Assembly: GCF_035712445.1 (NCBI RefSeq) | Contig: NZ_DASTAT010000013.1 | Span: 1-64,000, forward strand | Direction: 5' to 3' | Source: Oligoflexus sp. | GTDB lineage: Bacteria > Bdellovibrionota_B > Oligoflexia > Oligoflexales > Oligoflexaceae | DNA length: 64,000 nt | Shown: in pieces, positions 51,782 through 59,294 of the stretch | How positions within the stretch are numbered: the stretch's first letter is position 1 | Layout: the number at the start of each line of letters is the position of its first letter | The notes under the pieces: model-generated | What the model was told of the DNA's origin: nothing | The model's database searches: none | Seen by the model: the letters and a program-made list of their open reading frames with translations, nothing else | Translations under genes and position numbers: made by a program

Positions 51782-54169
51782 TTGAGTCGCGAACCAGGAC
51801 ATTGGCTGCAAAGCCCATCAGTCAGCTTAAAGCTGGCGGTGGGGATCTGCGTGTTTTGGATTGGCGCTTTGACCGCTTGGGAGTTCTCGCCCCTTTCCAT
51901 GGAAGCGGAAACCCGTCTGGTCAATCCGCTCTTCTTTCAGCTGCGCCAGCACATTGATCGTGCGCCCCGGATTCACGAGAACATTAAATCCTATGGGATG
52001 GATGACACGACCATTTCCTATATGCAGAGCCCCAATCTGAAATTGAGTCAGTGGGTGGAACTTCTGGAAGCTTTGGATTCCCGCTCGCCCAAGGCGATCG
52101 TCATCGACGCGCTGTTTTCCGTGACGGATGTGGGGCTTGATCAGCAGGCGGAAAGGGACGCTTTGAGCGCCCGTCTGAAAGCCATCAAAACGCCTATTTT
52201 AATGGGCGCCTATGGAAGTCTGAAAGAGGTTCGCGGCCGTGAGCCCTGGGATCTGAATGATCCCGCGTTTGATGTGAAGAATTATCTGCGTCAGCTGCCC
52301 CAGTCGCCTTTGACGGCCGATCAGGAGGCCGAGGCCTTGCCGATCCTGGACTATGGCAATGGCTTTGTGTATGGGCCGGATGTGTTCCTGCGCGAGGCTC
52401 TTTATCGCATCGGTCACATTCATTACGGACAGAAGGAAGGGCGCTTTCATCCCTTCATCCGCCTGCAAAAAAATCATCTCCTGCCGCATGTGATGCTGCG
52501 CGCCACAGGCAACGCCTACTTCAAACAGGGCCAGCTTTATGTGAACGAAGGCGAGCTGCCTTTATCCCGCGATGGCAGCGCTTACATCAACTTTCCCAAA
52601 CGCGAAGACATGGTGAAATCGGTGCGGCCGCTCCGCCTTCTCATGAAGCCCAAGGTTCAGGACAAGGAACTGCTGCGCATTTCCAGCGACGACTACATTT
52701 ACATTATTCAGATGTATTTCACAGGAAACGTGGATTTCAAACCGAGCCCGCTCGGCATCATTCCCGGCGCCTTCTCACATCTGGCCGTGCTGAACAACAT
52801 CCTGCAAAAGGATTGGCTGCGTCCGATCGAAGCCGGTCCCTGGCTGATTGCCGGCTTTGGCTGTCTGTCCGCGCTGCTCGCTTACTGGCTGAGTCCTGCG
52901 GTTCTGATCATGATTCTGGTCGGCAGCCTCTGCCTTTGGGCTTTGGTTTGTTTTTACGCCTTTGCCTGGCTGGGCTGGATGCTTCCCTGGCTCGGCCCCA
53001 GCATGAGCTTTTTCTTCATCGGCCTCAGTATTGCCGGTTTCCGCATCCGCGCCATGGAACTCAAGTCCTGGTACATCAAGCAGACTCTGCAGGGAACGGT
53101 TGAAAAAACCGTCCTTCATGAACTGTCCAAGCATCCGGAGCGCCTCGCTTTGGAAGCGCGGGAACGCGTACTCACAATCATGTTCATCGACATCGTCGGC
53201 TTCTCGCTCATGGTGGAAAATCAGCTGCCGCGCACGGCTTTTGAAAGCCTCCGCAGTCTGATCGAGGAACTGAGCGCCACCGTCCATCGTCATGGCGGAA
53301 TCGTCAACAAGACCCTCGGGGATGGTCTTCTCTGTTTCTTCGGCTATTCCTTCCATGATGACAAGGAATCCACAGATCATGCGGAGCAGGCCGTGCTCAC
53401 CGCTCTTGAAATCCAACGTGCGAACGTACCCCGCATGATCCGTGCCGCCAAGCGTCGCGAACCCGTCTTTCCCTTGCGTATCGGCATCAATACCGCGGCC
53501 GTGTTCTTAGGCAACCTCGGCAGCGGGGAAAAACTCGATTTCACCGTGATCGGCAACGGCGTGAACTTTGCGAAGCGTCTGGAAGGGGCCTGTCTGCCTC
53601 ATTCCGTTCTGGTGGGTCCGACGACCAAAGAACTCGTCGAGCCGCTGGGAACGATCAATGCGCGCGCCAAGCGCCGACTGATTGCCATCAAGCACCATAT
53701 CGAAATGGTGGAATCCTGGGAGTATGATCCCTTCCTGAGTCAGCCAGAGCTGCGCGCTCAGGCCGAAGAGGTTTACAAGACAACAGCCTATCTGACAAGG
53801 GTGGAACGCCGCTGGAGCGTTGCCAAACCCGAGCGCATCCTTCTCACAACTTTATCCGGGCCGGCTCATCTGTTAAATTTCTCCTCGACCGGCATGAGTT
53901 TTTCGTTGCCGGGCCTTATCCCGCGTGGGACCAGATTGGAACTGAATATTGACTCGATGGATGGCGTCCTGTATCAGCAGCTGGCTGGCTTTGGCCTGCA
54001 AAAGCTCCAGGTCGAGGTCCGTTGGGTGCAGAAAAACGAAGAGCGTTATCTGCATGGTGTTCGCTACCTGGATCTGGATGCGCGACAGACAGATCTTATA
54101 ACGGATCTTTTATGCCAATACGCTCTTGCAGAATTCGAGGAAATTTCCGCGGACGACGTCGCTTCGTAA
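51782..54169 (+). CDS. CHASE2-class III nucleotide cyclase-PilZ fusion
   Basis: The 795-residue protein has a first membrane helix (LKLAVGICVFWIGALTAW), a periplasmic CHASE2 sensor (about 40-340), three membrane helices (about 353-430) and a class III cyclase domain (about 460-640). The metal Asp pair is in MFIDIVGFS and KTLGDGLLCFFG; a Lys (NKTLGDG) and Thr (FTVIGNGVN) occupy the substrate positions, as in many adenylate cyclases; the transition-state VNFAKR set is present. Residues about 670-795 look like a PilZ domain with NFSSTG and an upstream Arg cluster. TTG 51782 has AAGGAG 6 bases upstream; an earlier start at 51677 lacks a site. Confidence 0.85.
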   Translation: MSREPGHWLQSPSVSLKLAVGICVFWIGALTAWEFSPLSMEAETRLVNPLFFQLRQHIDRAPRIHENIKSYGMDDTTISYMQSPNLKLSQWVELLEALDSRSPKAIVIDALFSVTDVGLDQQAERDALSARLKAIKTPILMGAYGSLKEVRGREPWDLNDPAFDVKNYLRQLPQSPLTADQEAEALPILDYGNGFVYGPDVFLREALYRIGHIHYGQKEGRFHPFIRLQKNHLLPHVMLRATGNAYFKQGQLYVNEGELPLSRDGSAYINFPKREDMVKSVRPLRLLMKPKVQDKELLRISSDDYIYIIQMYFTGNVDFKPSPLGIIPGAFSHLAVLNNILQKDWLRPIEAGPWLIAGFGCLSALLAYWLSPAVLIMILVGSLCLWALVCFYAFAWLGWMLPWLGPSMSFFFIGLSIAGFRIRAMELKSWYIKQTLQGTVEKTVLHELSKHPERLALEARERVLTIMFIDIVGFSLMVENQLPRTAFESLRSLIEELSATVHRHGGIVNKTLGDGLLCFFGYSFHDDKESTDHAEQAVLTALEIQRANVPRMIRAAKRREPVFPLRIGINTAAVFLGNLGSGEKLDFTVIGNGVNFAKRLEGACLPHSVLVGPTTKELVEPLGTINARAKRRLIAIKHHIEMVESWEYDPFLSQPELRAQAEEVYKTTAYLTRVERRWSVAKPERILLTTLSGPAHLLNFSSTGMSFSLPGLIPRGTRLELNIDSMDGVLYQQLAGFGLQKLQVEVRWVQKNEERYLHGVRYLDLDARQTDLITDLLCQYALAEFEEISADDVAS

Positions 54170-55446
54170 GCGTGCTCTTCCTTTGGGCCGTGGTCTTTAC
54201 CTCCACCGCCTGGGCCTGCCCTGGTTTTCTCATCATGCATCAGGTCCCCTTGAAACAACGCTCGAAAATTCCGCGTGACACCCTGCATCTTTTCGCGTTC
54301 CGCCCGGATCTGCCCGAGCGTTGGCAGGAGCTGCCGATGCAGCTCGATCCTTTGGATGACGAAGGCAGCCTGATCTTTCCCGAGGACAAGGACTGGATGA
54401 AAAAGCCGGTCGTGCCCTTCGACCGGATCAGCTTCTTCGATGAGAAATTCGGGACGAAATTCGATGGGAAAGGCGAGGGGCCTTGCCGGTCCAGCAACTT
54501 CGTGGAATTCGATACACGGCGGGGTTACGCATACCTGGCCAGCTGTCCCGGGGACTATGCGGCGAAGGACTTCACCGATCCCGTGACGCTGCAGGACAAG
54601 CAGCGGATGGTGAACGCGAAATACTACAAGTATAACTACAGCGAACGCAATCACCTCGTCTTCGATAACATCCTGCTCGCCGATCCGGCTTTTCAAGACT
54701 ATCATCCGGTCGCCTCGCAGTCCGACCTTCTGATCGTCGGGGATGTGAAGAACTTTTTCACGCTGCATTTTGATTCCGAGGACATCGACGCCTTCATCAA
54801 TTCCAAACGTAGCGGCGACATGGGTTTGATGGGCGGTTTGAAGTTCTATCTGAGAATCCTTTATTTCAAGATCAAGATGTCGCTGATGCCCGAGGTCAAC
54901 TTTTTTGATGACTCGGTCTTCATGCCCATGATTCTGACTCTGCCGGTGGATGCGAAAAAATATCTGCGGCGCGGCAGTGGGATTTATTACACCTGGCTCG
55001 GTGACAAGGATACCGAATGGCTCTGGGACCGGAGCGAGCTGGAAAATCTGGATATCAATGTGCTCGATCCCAGATTCGAAGGCGCCTCGCGGATGCCTTC
55101 GGAGAAATACTGCAGCCGCAGCAAATGCCGCTATAAGATCCTCGGCCGTAATCATGGGCGGCTCTTCGCGCTGCATTTCGAAATCAGTCGCAAGGCCGCT
55201 GAGCTGGGCTTTTTCCCAAGGCTCATCCGTGATATGCCGGCCGTGGAAAAAATGATCAAACATCCCGTCAGTCGCTATCCGGCCCAGAATCGCATCGGTG
55301 TCTACTTTGAAACGGCGCTCATGCCCGAAGGCGAACACACCTGGGACTTCTGGATTCATTTCCCGGAAGACGAAAAAGGCATCTGCAACGTTAACGTCAG
55401 GGCCCGGTCTTTCACCGCGGCCCCTCCGTCTTTGGATAAAAAATGA
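54112..55446 (+). CDS. Secreted protein, unknown, coupled to cyclase
   Basis: The 444-residue protein starts within the 3' end of the cyclase gene (58-base overlap) with a signal peptide (VSVLFLWAVVFTSTAWA). The mature part is soluble, aromatic-rich and includes CRSSNFVEFDTRRGYAYLASCPGDY and EKYCSRSKCRYKILG, suggesting disulphides. It ends near AAPPSLDKK. No family recognised. The overlap with the cyclase suggests a functional link. The start site has only a weak GGAT before ATG 54112. Confidence 0.68.
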   Translation: MPIRSCRIRGNFRGRRRFVSVLFLWAVVFTSTAWACPGFLIMHQVPLKQRSKIPRDTLHLFAFRPDLPERWQELPMQLDPLDDEGSLIFPEDKDWMKKPVVPFDRISFFDEKFGTKFDGKGEGPCRSSNFVEFDTRRGYAYLASCPGDYAAKDFTDPVTLQDKQRMVNAKYYKYNYSERNHLVFDNILLADPAFQDYHPVASQSDLLIVGDVKNFFTLHFDSEDIDAFINSKRSGDMGLMGGLKFYLRILYFKIKMSLMPEVNFFDDSVFMPMILTLPVDAKKYLRRGSGIYYTWLGDKDTEWLWDRSELENLDINVLDPRFEGASRMPSEKYCSRSKCRYKILGRNHGRLFALHFEISRKAAELGFFPRLIRDMPAVEKMIKHPVSRYPAQNRIGVYFETALMPEGEHTWDFWIHFPEDEKGICNVNVRARSFTAAPPSLDKK

Positions 55447-55679
55447 AGTTTGTCATTCGAGTGCTTTTGCATGTGGCGTGGATCGTTCCCTTCTTTTTCG
55501 GGCGACCCTATCTGGCGGTTGCCATGCTGCTCTTCGTGTTCCTCTGCTACGTGAAGGTCTTCAAATTCCGTCAGCAGCTGGCTGATCTCGCAGAGCGTGG
55601 CGGTGATCCCGAGCGGAAAGCCGTCCTTCTTCATGCGCTTCAGCGTTGGCAAGCCTTGACCTGGCTCAAGAACTCTTAG
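55443..55679 (+). CDS. Small inner-membrane protein
   Basis: The 78-residue protein starts at ATGA overlapping the preceding gene. It has two hydrophobic helices (VIRVLLHVAWIVPFFFG and YLAVAMLLFVFLCYVKVF) followed by a basic, helical tail. It may anchor or assist the secreted protein encoded before it. Function unknown. It converges with a small leftward gene with a 4-base overlap. Confidence 0.62.
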   Translation: MKFVIRVLLHVAWIVPFFFGRPYLAVAMLLFVFLCYVKVFKFRQQLADLAERGGDPERKAVLLHALQRWQALTWLKNS

Positions 55680-55852
55680 GCCACAAAATGCAGGTGCAGG
55701 CGGGTTTGGGCCTGCGTTACAAGCTGTTCGGCCTCATCCGTATTCAGATAATAAGTCGTATGGATGTATTGCACGACTCTGTGATATTCCATGCCGCCTT
55801 TCAGCAGCGTCGAGATTGCAAGTATAATAGCGCGTTTTGATTTTTCTGACAT
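55676..55852 (-). CDS. Small hypothetical protein
   Basis: The 58-residue protein (from ATG 55852, with GAGG 9 bases upstream) is helical: KRAIILAISTLLKGGMEYHRVVQYIH then TDEAEQLVTQAQTRLHLHF. A longer in-frame start at 55906 exists. Coding status rests on a plausible sequence and ribosome site only. Confidence 0.4.
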   Translation of the reverse strand: MSEKSKRAIILAISTLLKGGMEYHRVVQYIHTTYYLNTDEAEQLVTQAQTRLHLHFVA

Positions 55853-56153
55853 GGTCTTTAGCCTCTCTGCTTTCACGTCTCCACCCAAGGAAAAGACGCG
55901 ACTCACGGAAAGACATTGCTCTTCTCAGAAAAAAAATAAACTCCCAAAAAGTGTGCAAGCCGCGACCGCCTTACAGAAAAGTCGCCCAAGTTTGGTCGGA
56001 CGGCCAGACAGAAAATACCGACTGCTGTAAGTCCCTTGCTGGACATTCCCGAGCAAAATCCTGGGTGATTCCTGGAGTTTACACGATCTTTCAAACGTGA
56101 CTTAATGGGCTCGCCCTGTCATTCCTATTCACGTTTTTGGAAGGATCATGTCG

Positions 56154-56744
56154 ATGAAAGTTCTCGCACATCTTTGTACGGCTGCTTTATTTTTCGCTTC
56201 CTCTTTGGGCCTGGCTCTTCCCAAGGTCAGTGTCGATGTCCTCAGTGAAGTCCAGAAGGTGGATCAGGTGATCCAGGAACTGGACGATTATGAAAGCCGC
56301 GTCTGGGCCATTGGAATCAATGGCGACACGCTGCAGCCTGATCAATTCCAAAAATTCTTCGCCGATCGGGATATGGAAGTTCGCTACTTCGTACGCAGCT
56401 TCTCGGGTCTTTCGCTCGGCGAAGCCTCTGCTTATCAGGAGAATCGCCGGATGCTGGTGGACTATCGTCATCGCATCCTGCAGCAGGAACTGGCGGAAGT
56501 GAATGCTGTGGTCCGTCAAATCCAGATCGCGCAGCAGCAGGATGCTTCAGTGGGCTTCACCACGGGCATGATGCAGCCTGATCAGACCATCAGGTTCTTT
56601 GGGCAGCGCGGTCTTGAAATTCGCTACTATGTGCGGGGTCCCAGCTTCACTCTGGGTGATGCTTCAGCCTATCAGCAGAACCTGAAGGTTCTGGGGGACT
56701 ACGCTCGTAAATTGAGATCGCTGGATAAAAGCCTCGGCCGGTAA
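56154..56744 (+). CDS. Exported protein with an internal duplication
   Basis: The 196-residue protein has a signal peptide (HLCTAALFFASSLGLA). Two copies of an about 70-residue unit follow, offset by 80 residues: QPDQ at 61 and 141, VRYFVR at 76 and IRYYVR at 156, LGEASAYQEN at 88 and LGDASAYQQN at 167. The units may form a pseudo-dimer. GGAAGG fits ATG 56154 better than 56148. A strong terminator follows. No family recognised. Confidence 0.7.
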   Translation: MKVLAHLCTAALFFASSLGLALPKVSVDVLSEVQKVDQVIQELDDYESRVWAIGINGDTLQPDQFQKFFADRDMEVRYFVRSFSGLSLGEASAYQENRRMLVDYRHRILQQELAEVNAVVRQIQIAQQQDASVGFTTGMMQPDQTIRFFGQRGLEIRYYVRGPSFTLGDASAYQQNLKVLGDYARKLRSLDKSLGR

Positions 56745-56774
56745 TGCCGACGTTCTTCAAAACTGGAAATGGCT

Positions 56775-56805
56775 ATGGATCGATCGGGGAGATCGATCCA
56801 TTTTT
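56775..56805 (+). terminator. Rho-independent terminator
   Basis: An 11-bp stem (ATGGATCGATC/GATCGATCCAT) with a GGGGA loop is followed by TTTTTCTTT on the plus strand. It ends the gene stopping at 56744, 30 bases downstream. It also separates it from the convergent sodB gene. Confidence 0.9.
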
Positions 56806-56813
56806 CTTTGGGA

Positions 56814-57389
56814 TCAGAGTTGCTTTTCGACGAAGTCCCAGTTCACGAGGTTCCAGAAAGCCTCGACGTACTTGGCCCGCGCGTTGCGGTAGTCGATGTA
56901 GTAGGCGTGTTCCCACACATCACAGGTCAGAAGCGGTTTGAAATTGCTGGTCAAAGGGCAGCCTGCATTCGACGTCTTTTCGATGCCCAGCGAACCGTCA
57001 GGCTTTTTCACAAGCCAGGCCCAGCCGGATCCGAATTGAGTCAGGGCAGCGTCGGTGAACTTTTCCTTGAAGGTCTGGAAGGAACCGAAGCTCGACTTGA
57101 TCAGGTCGCCCAGCTTGCCCTTGGGTTCGCCGCCGCCTTTGGGGCTCAAGCAGTACCAGTAGAAGGTGTGGTTCCAAACCTGGGCCGCGTTATTGAAAAT
57201 ACCGCCTTCAGTGGTTTTAATCAGCTCTTCCAAGCTTTTTTCAGCGTTGGGAGTGCCTTCAACCAGCTTGTTGAGGTTCGTGACATAAGTCTGGTGGTGC
57301 TTGCCATAGTGATATTCCAAGGTCTCGGCGGAGATATGAGGCGCCAGTGCATCCTGGGCGTAAGGCAGTTCCGGGAGTTTAAAAGCCAT
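56814..57389 (-). CDS. sodB: Superoxide dismutase, iron type
   Basis: SodB converts superoxide to oxygen and hydrogen peroxide. The 191-residue protein has the metal ligands in [11 protein letters not shown] (H27), NHTFYW and [11 protein letters not shown] (D and H). The [13 protein letters not shown] segment is typical of Fe-dependent rather than Mn-dependent enzymes. GGAGAAAACC precedes the ATG. No signal peptide, so it is cytoplasmic. Confidence 0.96.
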   Translation of the reverse strand: MAFKLPELPYAQDALAPHISAETLEYHYGKHHQTYVTNLNKLVEGTPNAEKSLEELIKTTEGGIFNNAAQVWNHTFYWYCLSPKGGGEPKGKLGDLIKSSFGSFQTFKEKFTDAALTQFGSGWAWLVKKPDGSLGIEKTSNAGCPLTSNFKPLLTCDVWEHAYYIDYRNARAKYVEAFWNLVNWDFVEKQL

Positions 57390-57531
57390 TGGTTTTCTCC
57401 TGTAAGTAAGACAGATCGTGACTACTATAGGAGAGCCATTTCCTCAGAACAAGTGAATAGGCGAGGCGTCCTACCTTCCTGCGTCCCCTGGCCGCCTGGA
57501 CCTGGGGGTTTTTTGACAGGTGCTGGGGCCT
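57390..57531. other. Short intergenic region upstream of sodB
   Basis: 142 bases between sodB and the LptE-like gene. It contains a G/C-rich imperfect stem followed by six T on the plus strand (57485-57514) but no plus-strand gene ends nearby. The sodB promoter should lie here; no hexamers or Fur-type box were identified by eye. Confidence 0.35.
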
Positions 57532-58173
57532 TCACATTAGGAAGTCAGCCACGATGCGGCTTGCGAGTTGTTCGGAAAGCTCTTTGACCTTGGCATGCAG
57601 GGCTTCCTCGTAATTGAGATAGGCGCTGGACACGGGCGTGATGGTTTCTGAGCGCAGACTTTTAAAGGTCGTCCCGGCGCTGTAGCTGCGATTGAAGAGC
57701 ACCGCGCGGGTTTTCAGATCGTGCACTTCGACATTAATTGCCATGTTGACGGCTTCATCTGTCGTTCGATTGCCCGCCCGCTTCAGGTTACGGAATTCCT
57801 GCGGTGCGGGTTTCTCCGTTTCGCTGACCACGGGATCACGGCTGATCGGCTCGCGGCTGGGTGTGCCCGTTGGGTTCACAGAGGCCTTGTTCAGGGTAAT
57901 GAGCATGATCGCATCGGCCTCGTCCTGACTGGTCAGGATAAGGCGCCCGCTGCGGACCAGTTCCCTTTGAACAGCCGACCACAGAAGCTCATGCGGGATG
58001 ACCTCGCGGCTGACATCGTAGACGGCTTCCACCGCAATCGTCCGCACGCCGACCGGGGGGCGCATGGCGGTATTGCTGAAGCGATAGACGCAGCCCTGAA
58101 GAAGGAGGATGAGCAGGCAAAAACCGCCCATCTTTATGCGGCCCGGGACTTTCGTTAGAATAAAAAGGAGCAC
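57532..58173 (-). CDS. LptE-like LPS-assembly lipoprotein
   Basis: The 213-residue protein has a lipoprotein signal ending LLLQGC followed by VYRFSNTAMRPPVGVRTIAVEAV, the LptE-family start. It continues with the helix/strand pattern HELLWSAVQRELVRSGRLILTSQDEADAIMLITL. LptE plugs the LptD barrel and guides lipopolysaccharide insertion. The start is a GTG at 58173 with GGATG upstream; ATG 58131 is an alternative. No lptD gene is adjacent, and the assignment is by pattern. Confidence 0.65.
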   Translation of the reverse strand: MLLFILTKVPGRIKMGGFCLLILLLQGCVYRFSNTAMRPPVGVRTIAVEAVYDVSREVIPHELLWSAVQRELVRSGRLILTSQDEADAIMLITLNKASVNPTGTPSREPISRDPVVSETEKPAPQEFRNLKRAGNRTTDEAVNMAINVEVHDLKTRAVLFNRSYSAGTTFKSLRSETITPVSSAYLNYEEALHAKVKELSEQLASRIVADFLM

Positions 58174-58208
58174 GATCCATCCTGCTTGAAATGAGGAGCA
58201 CGGCGCCT

Positions 58209-58733
58209 ATGTCTTTTTCTACCCTTTCGGGGATAACAAGACGCCCGGTGATCGCCAGTGTAGCGAGTGCGGCGGCCGAGTTCAATCATTGGGTGGAACA
58301 GAAGGCGCAGAAGGATTTCAAGGATGCCAACGGGGGCATTTGGCTGCTTCAATTGAATCTTCAGCAGCTGCCCCATCCCGACGATACCCAGGCCGCCCTT
58401 TATCGCCTGACCATCGGTCTCTGCTGTGAGCTCGACGCGCGTCATTTGGTCGAGGTTGGAGCCTACGAGGCCCAGGAGGATCAGAGACTCCTCCAGCTTT
58501 TGGGTGATGATCGGATACCCGTCGCCATGAAGAAACGGGTCATGGAAAACCAGAGTCTTGAAACCCTTCGGACCGAGCTGGCGGAAGAGCTTCTTAGAAT
58601 TCGAAAATCACTGGAAAAAATTGATCTGAACAGCATGCGAAAACGTGTGATCGGTCAATGGATAGATCAGCGGCAAGTCTTTGGAAGCAGGATCCTGTCT
58701 TCATCTGCGGACAAGATAGATCTTGATGTTTGA
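58209..58733 (+). CDS. Hypothetical protein, helical C-terminus
   Basis: The 174-residue protein lacks a signal peptide. Its middle (NGGIWLLQLNLQQLPHPDDTQAALYRL) is mixed and the C-terminal part is a predicted coiled coil (LRTELAEELLRIRKSLEKIDLNSM). AGGAG lies 10 bases before ATG 58209; an earlier ATG at 58191 has no site. It is divergent from the LptE-like gene and precedes the STAS-like gene by 87 bases. Function unknown. Confidence 0.6.
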   Translation: MSFSTLSGITRRPVIASVASAAAEFNHWVEQKAQKDFKDANGGIWLLQLNLQQLPHPDDTQAALYRLTIGLCCELDARHLVEVGAYEAQEDQRLLQLLGDDRIPVAMKKRVMENQSLETLRTELAEELLRIRKSLEKIDLNSMRKRVIGQWIDQRQVFGSRILSSSADKIDLDV

Positions 58734-58820
58734 ATGGCGTTTGATATATTCCCTCAGTTTTTTTGCAGAAATCGACGGGTATATAGGGATCGGAAATCAC
58801 AGCGGGAGATCAAGAGACTT

Positions 58821-59294
58821 ATGGACTTTGTTCCCGAAATAATCGACGAAGCGGTGGTCCTCAATGCGGTCGACGTTTGCACGAATGGCAATGACTGCCG
58901 TCCTTGCGCCGAGCTGGCTGTTGGCATTCATAACTGGCTTGTGGCCCATAAGCTCCAGTATCTGATTGTCGATTTTCAGGACGAGAAAGACGTCTGCACA
59001 TCCATCCTCGCTGAACTTCTGCAGCTGAAAAAACGCCTGCGCTATCCCTTTTTATTTTGCGGCATGATGGAAGGACCGAAAAAATTCCTGAAGTCCTATG
59101 CCTATAACGATTATCCGTTCTTCGCCGTCCCGGAAGAGGCCGTGGCCTTCATCCGGAAAACTCAGCCGAATCTTTTGAAAGTGGACCTGTCGAACGTGAA
59201 GCAGGGCGAACCCATTCCCTGCACCCGTTCGCGAAATTACCGGCCTGAAGACGCGGAAGAGGCTGAAGAACCCGATGCCGAGCCTGATGCTTAA
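58821..59294 (+). CDS. STAS-like domain protein
   Basis: The 157-residue protein has LQYLIVDFQDEKDVCTSILAELLQLKKRLRYPFLFCGM, the strand-loop-helix of STAS (SpoIIAA-like) anti-sigma-factor antagonist domains, with a short acidic C-terminal tail (EDAEEAEEPDAEPDA). A phosphorylatable Ser is present in CTSILAE. STAS proteins usually relay signals to anti-sigma or transporter partners. ATG 58821 is chosen because the upstream part of the longer frame lacks this character. The stop overlaps the ABC-F gene end by 4 bases. Confidence 0.6.
   Translation: MDFVPEIIDEAVVLNAVDVCTNGNDCRPCAELAVGIHNWLVAHKLQYLIVDFQDEKDVCTSILAELLQLKKRLRYPFLFCGMMEGPKKFLKSYAYNDYPFFAVPEEAVAFIRKTQPNLLKVDLSNVKQGEPIPCTRSRNYRPEDAEEAEEPDAEPDA

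Noticed and set aside
57485..57514. G/C-rich stem and T6 on the plus strand
   Set aside because: The stem has a mismatch and no plus-strand gene ends there.
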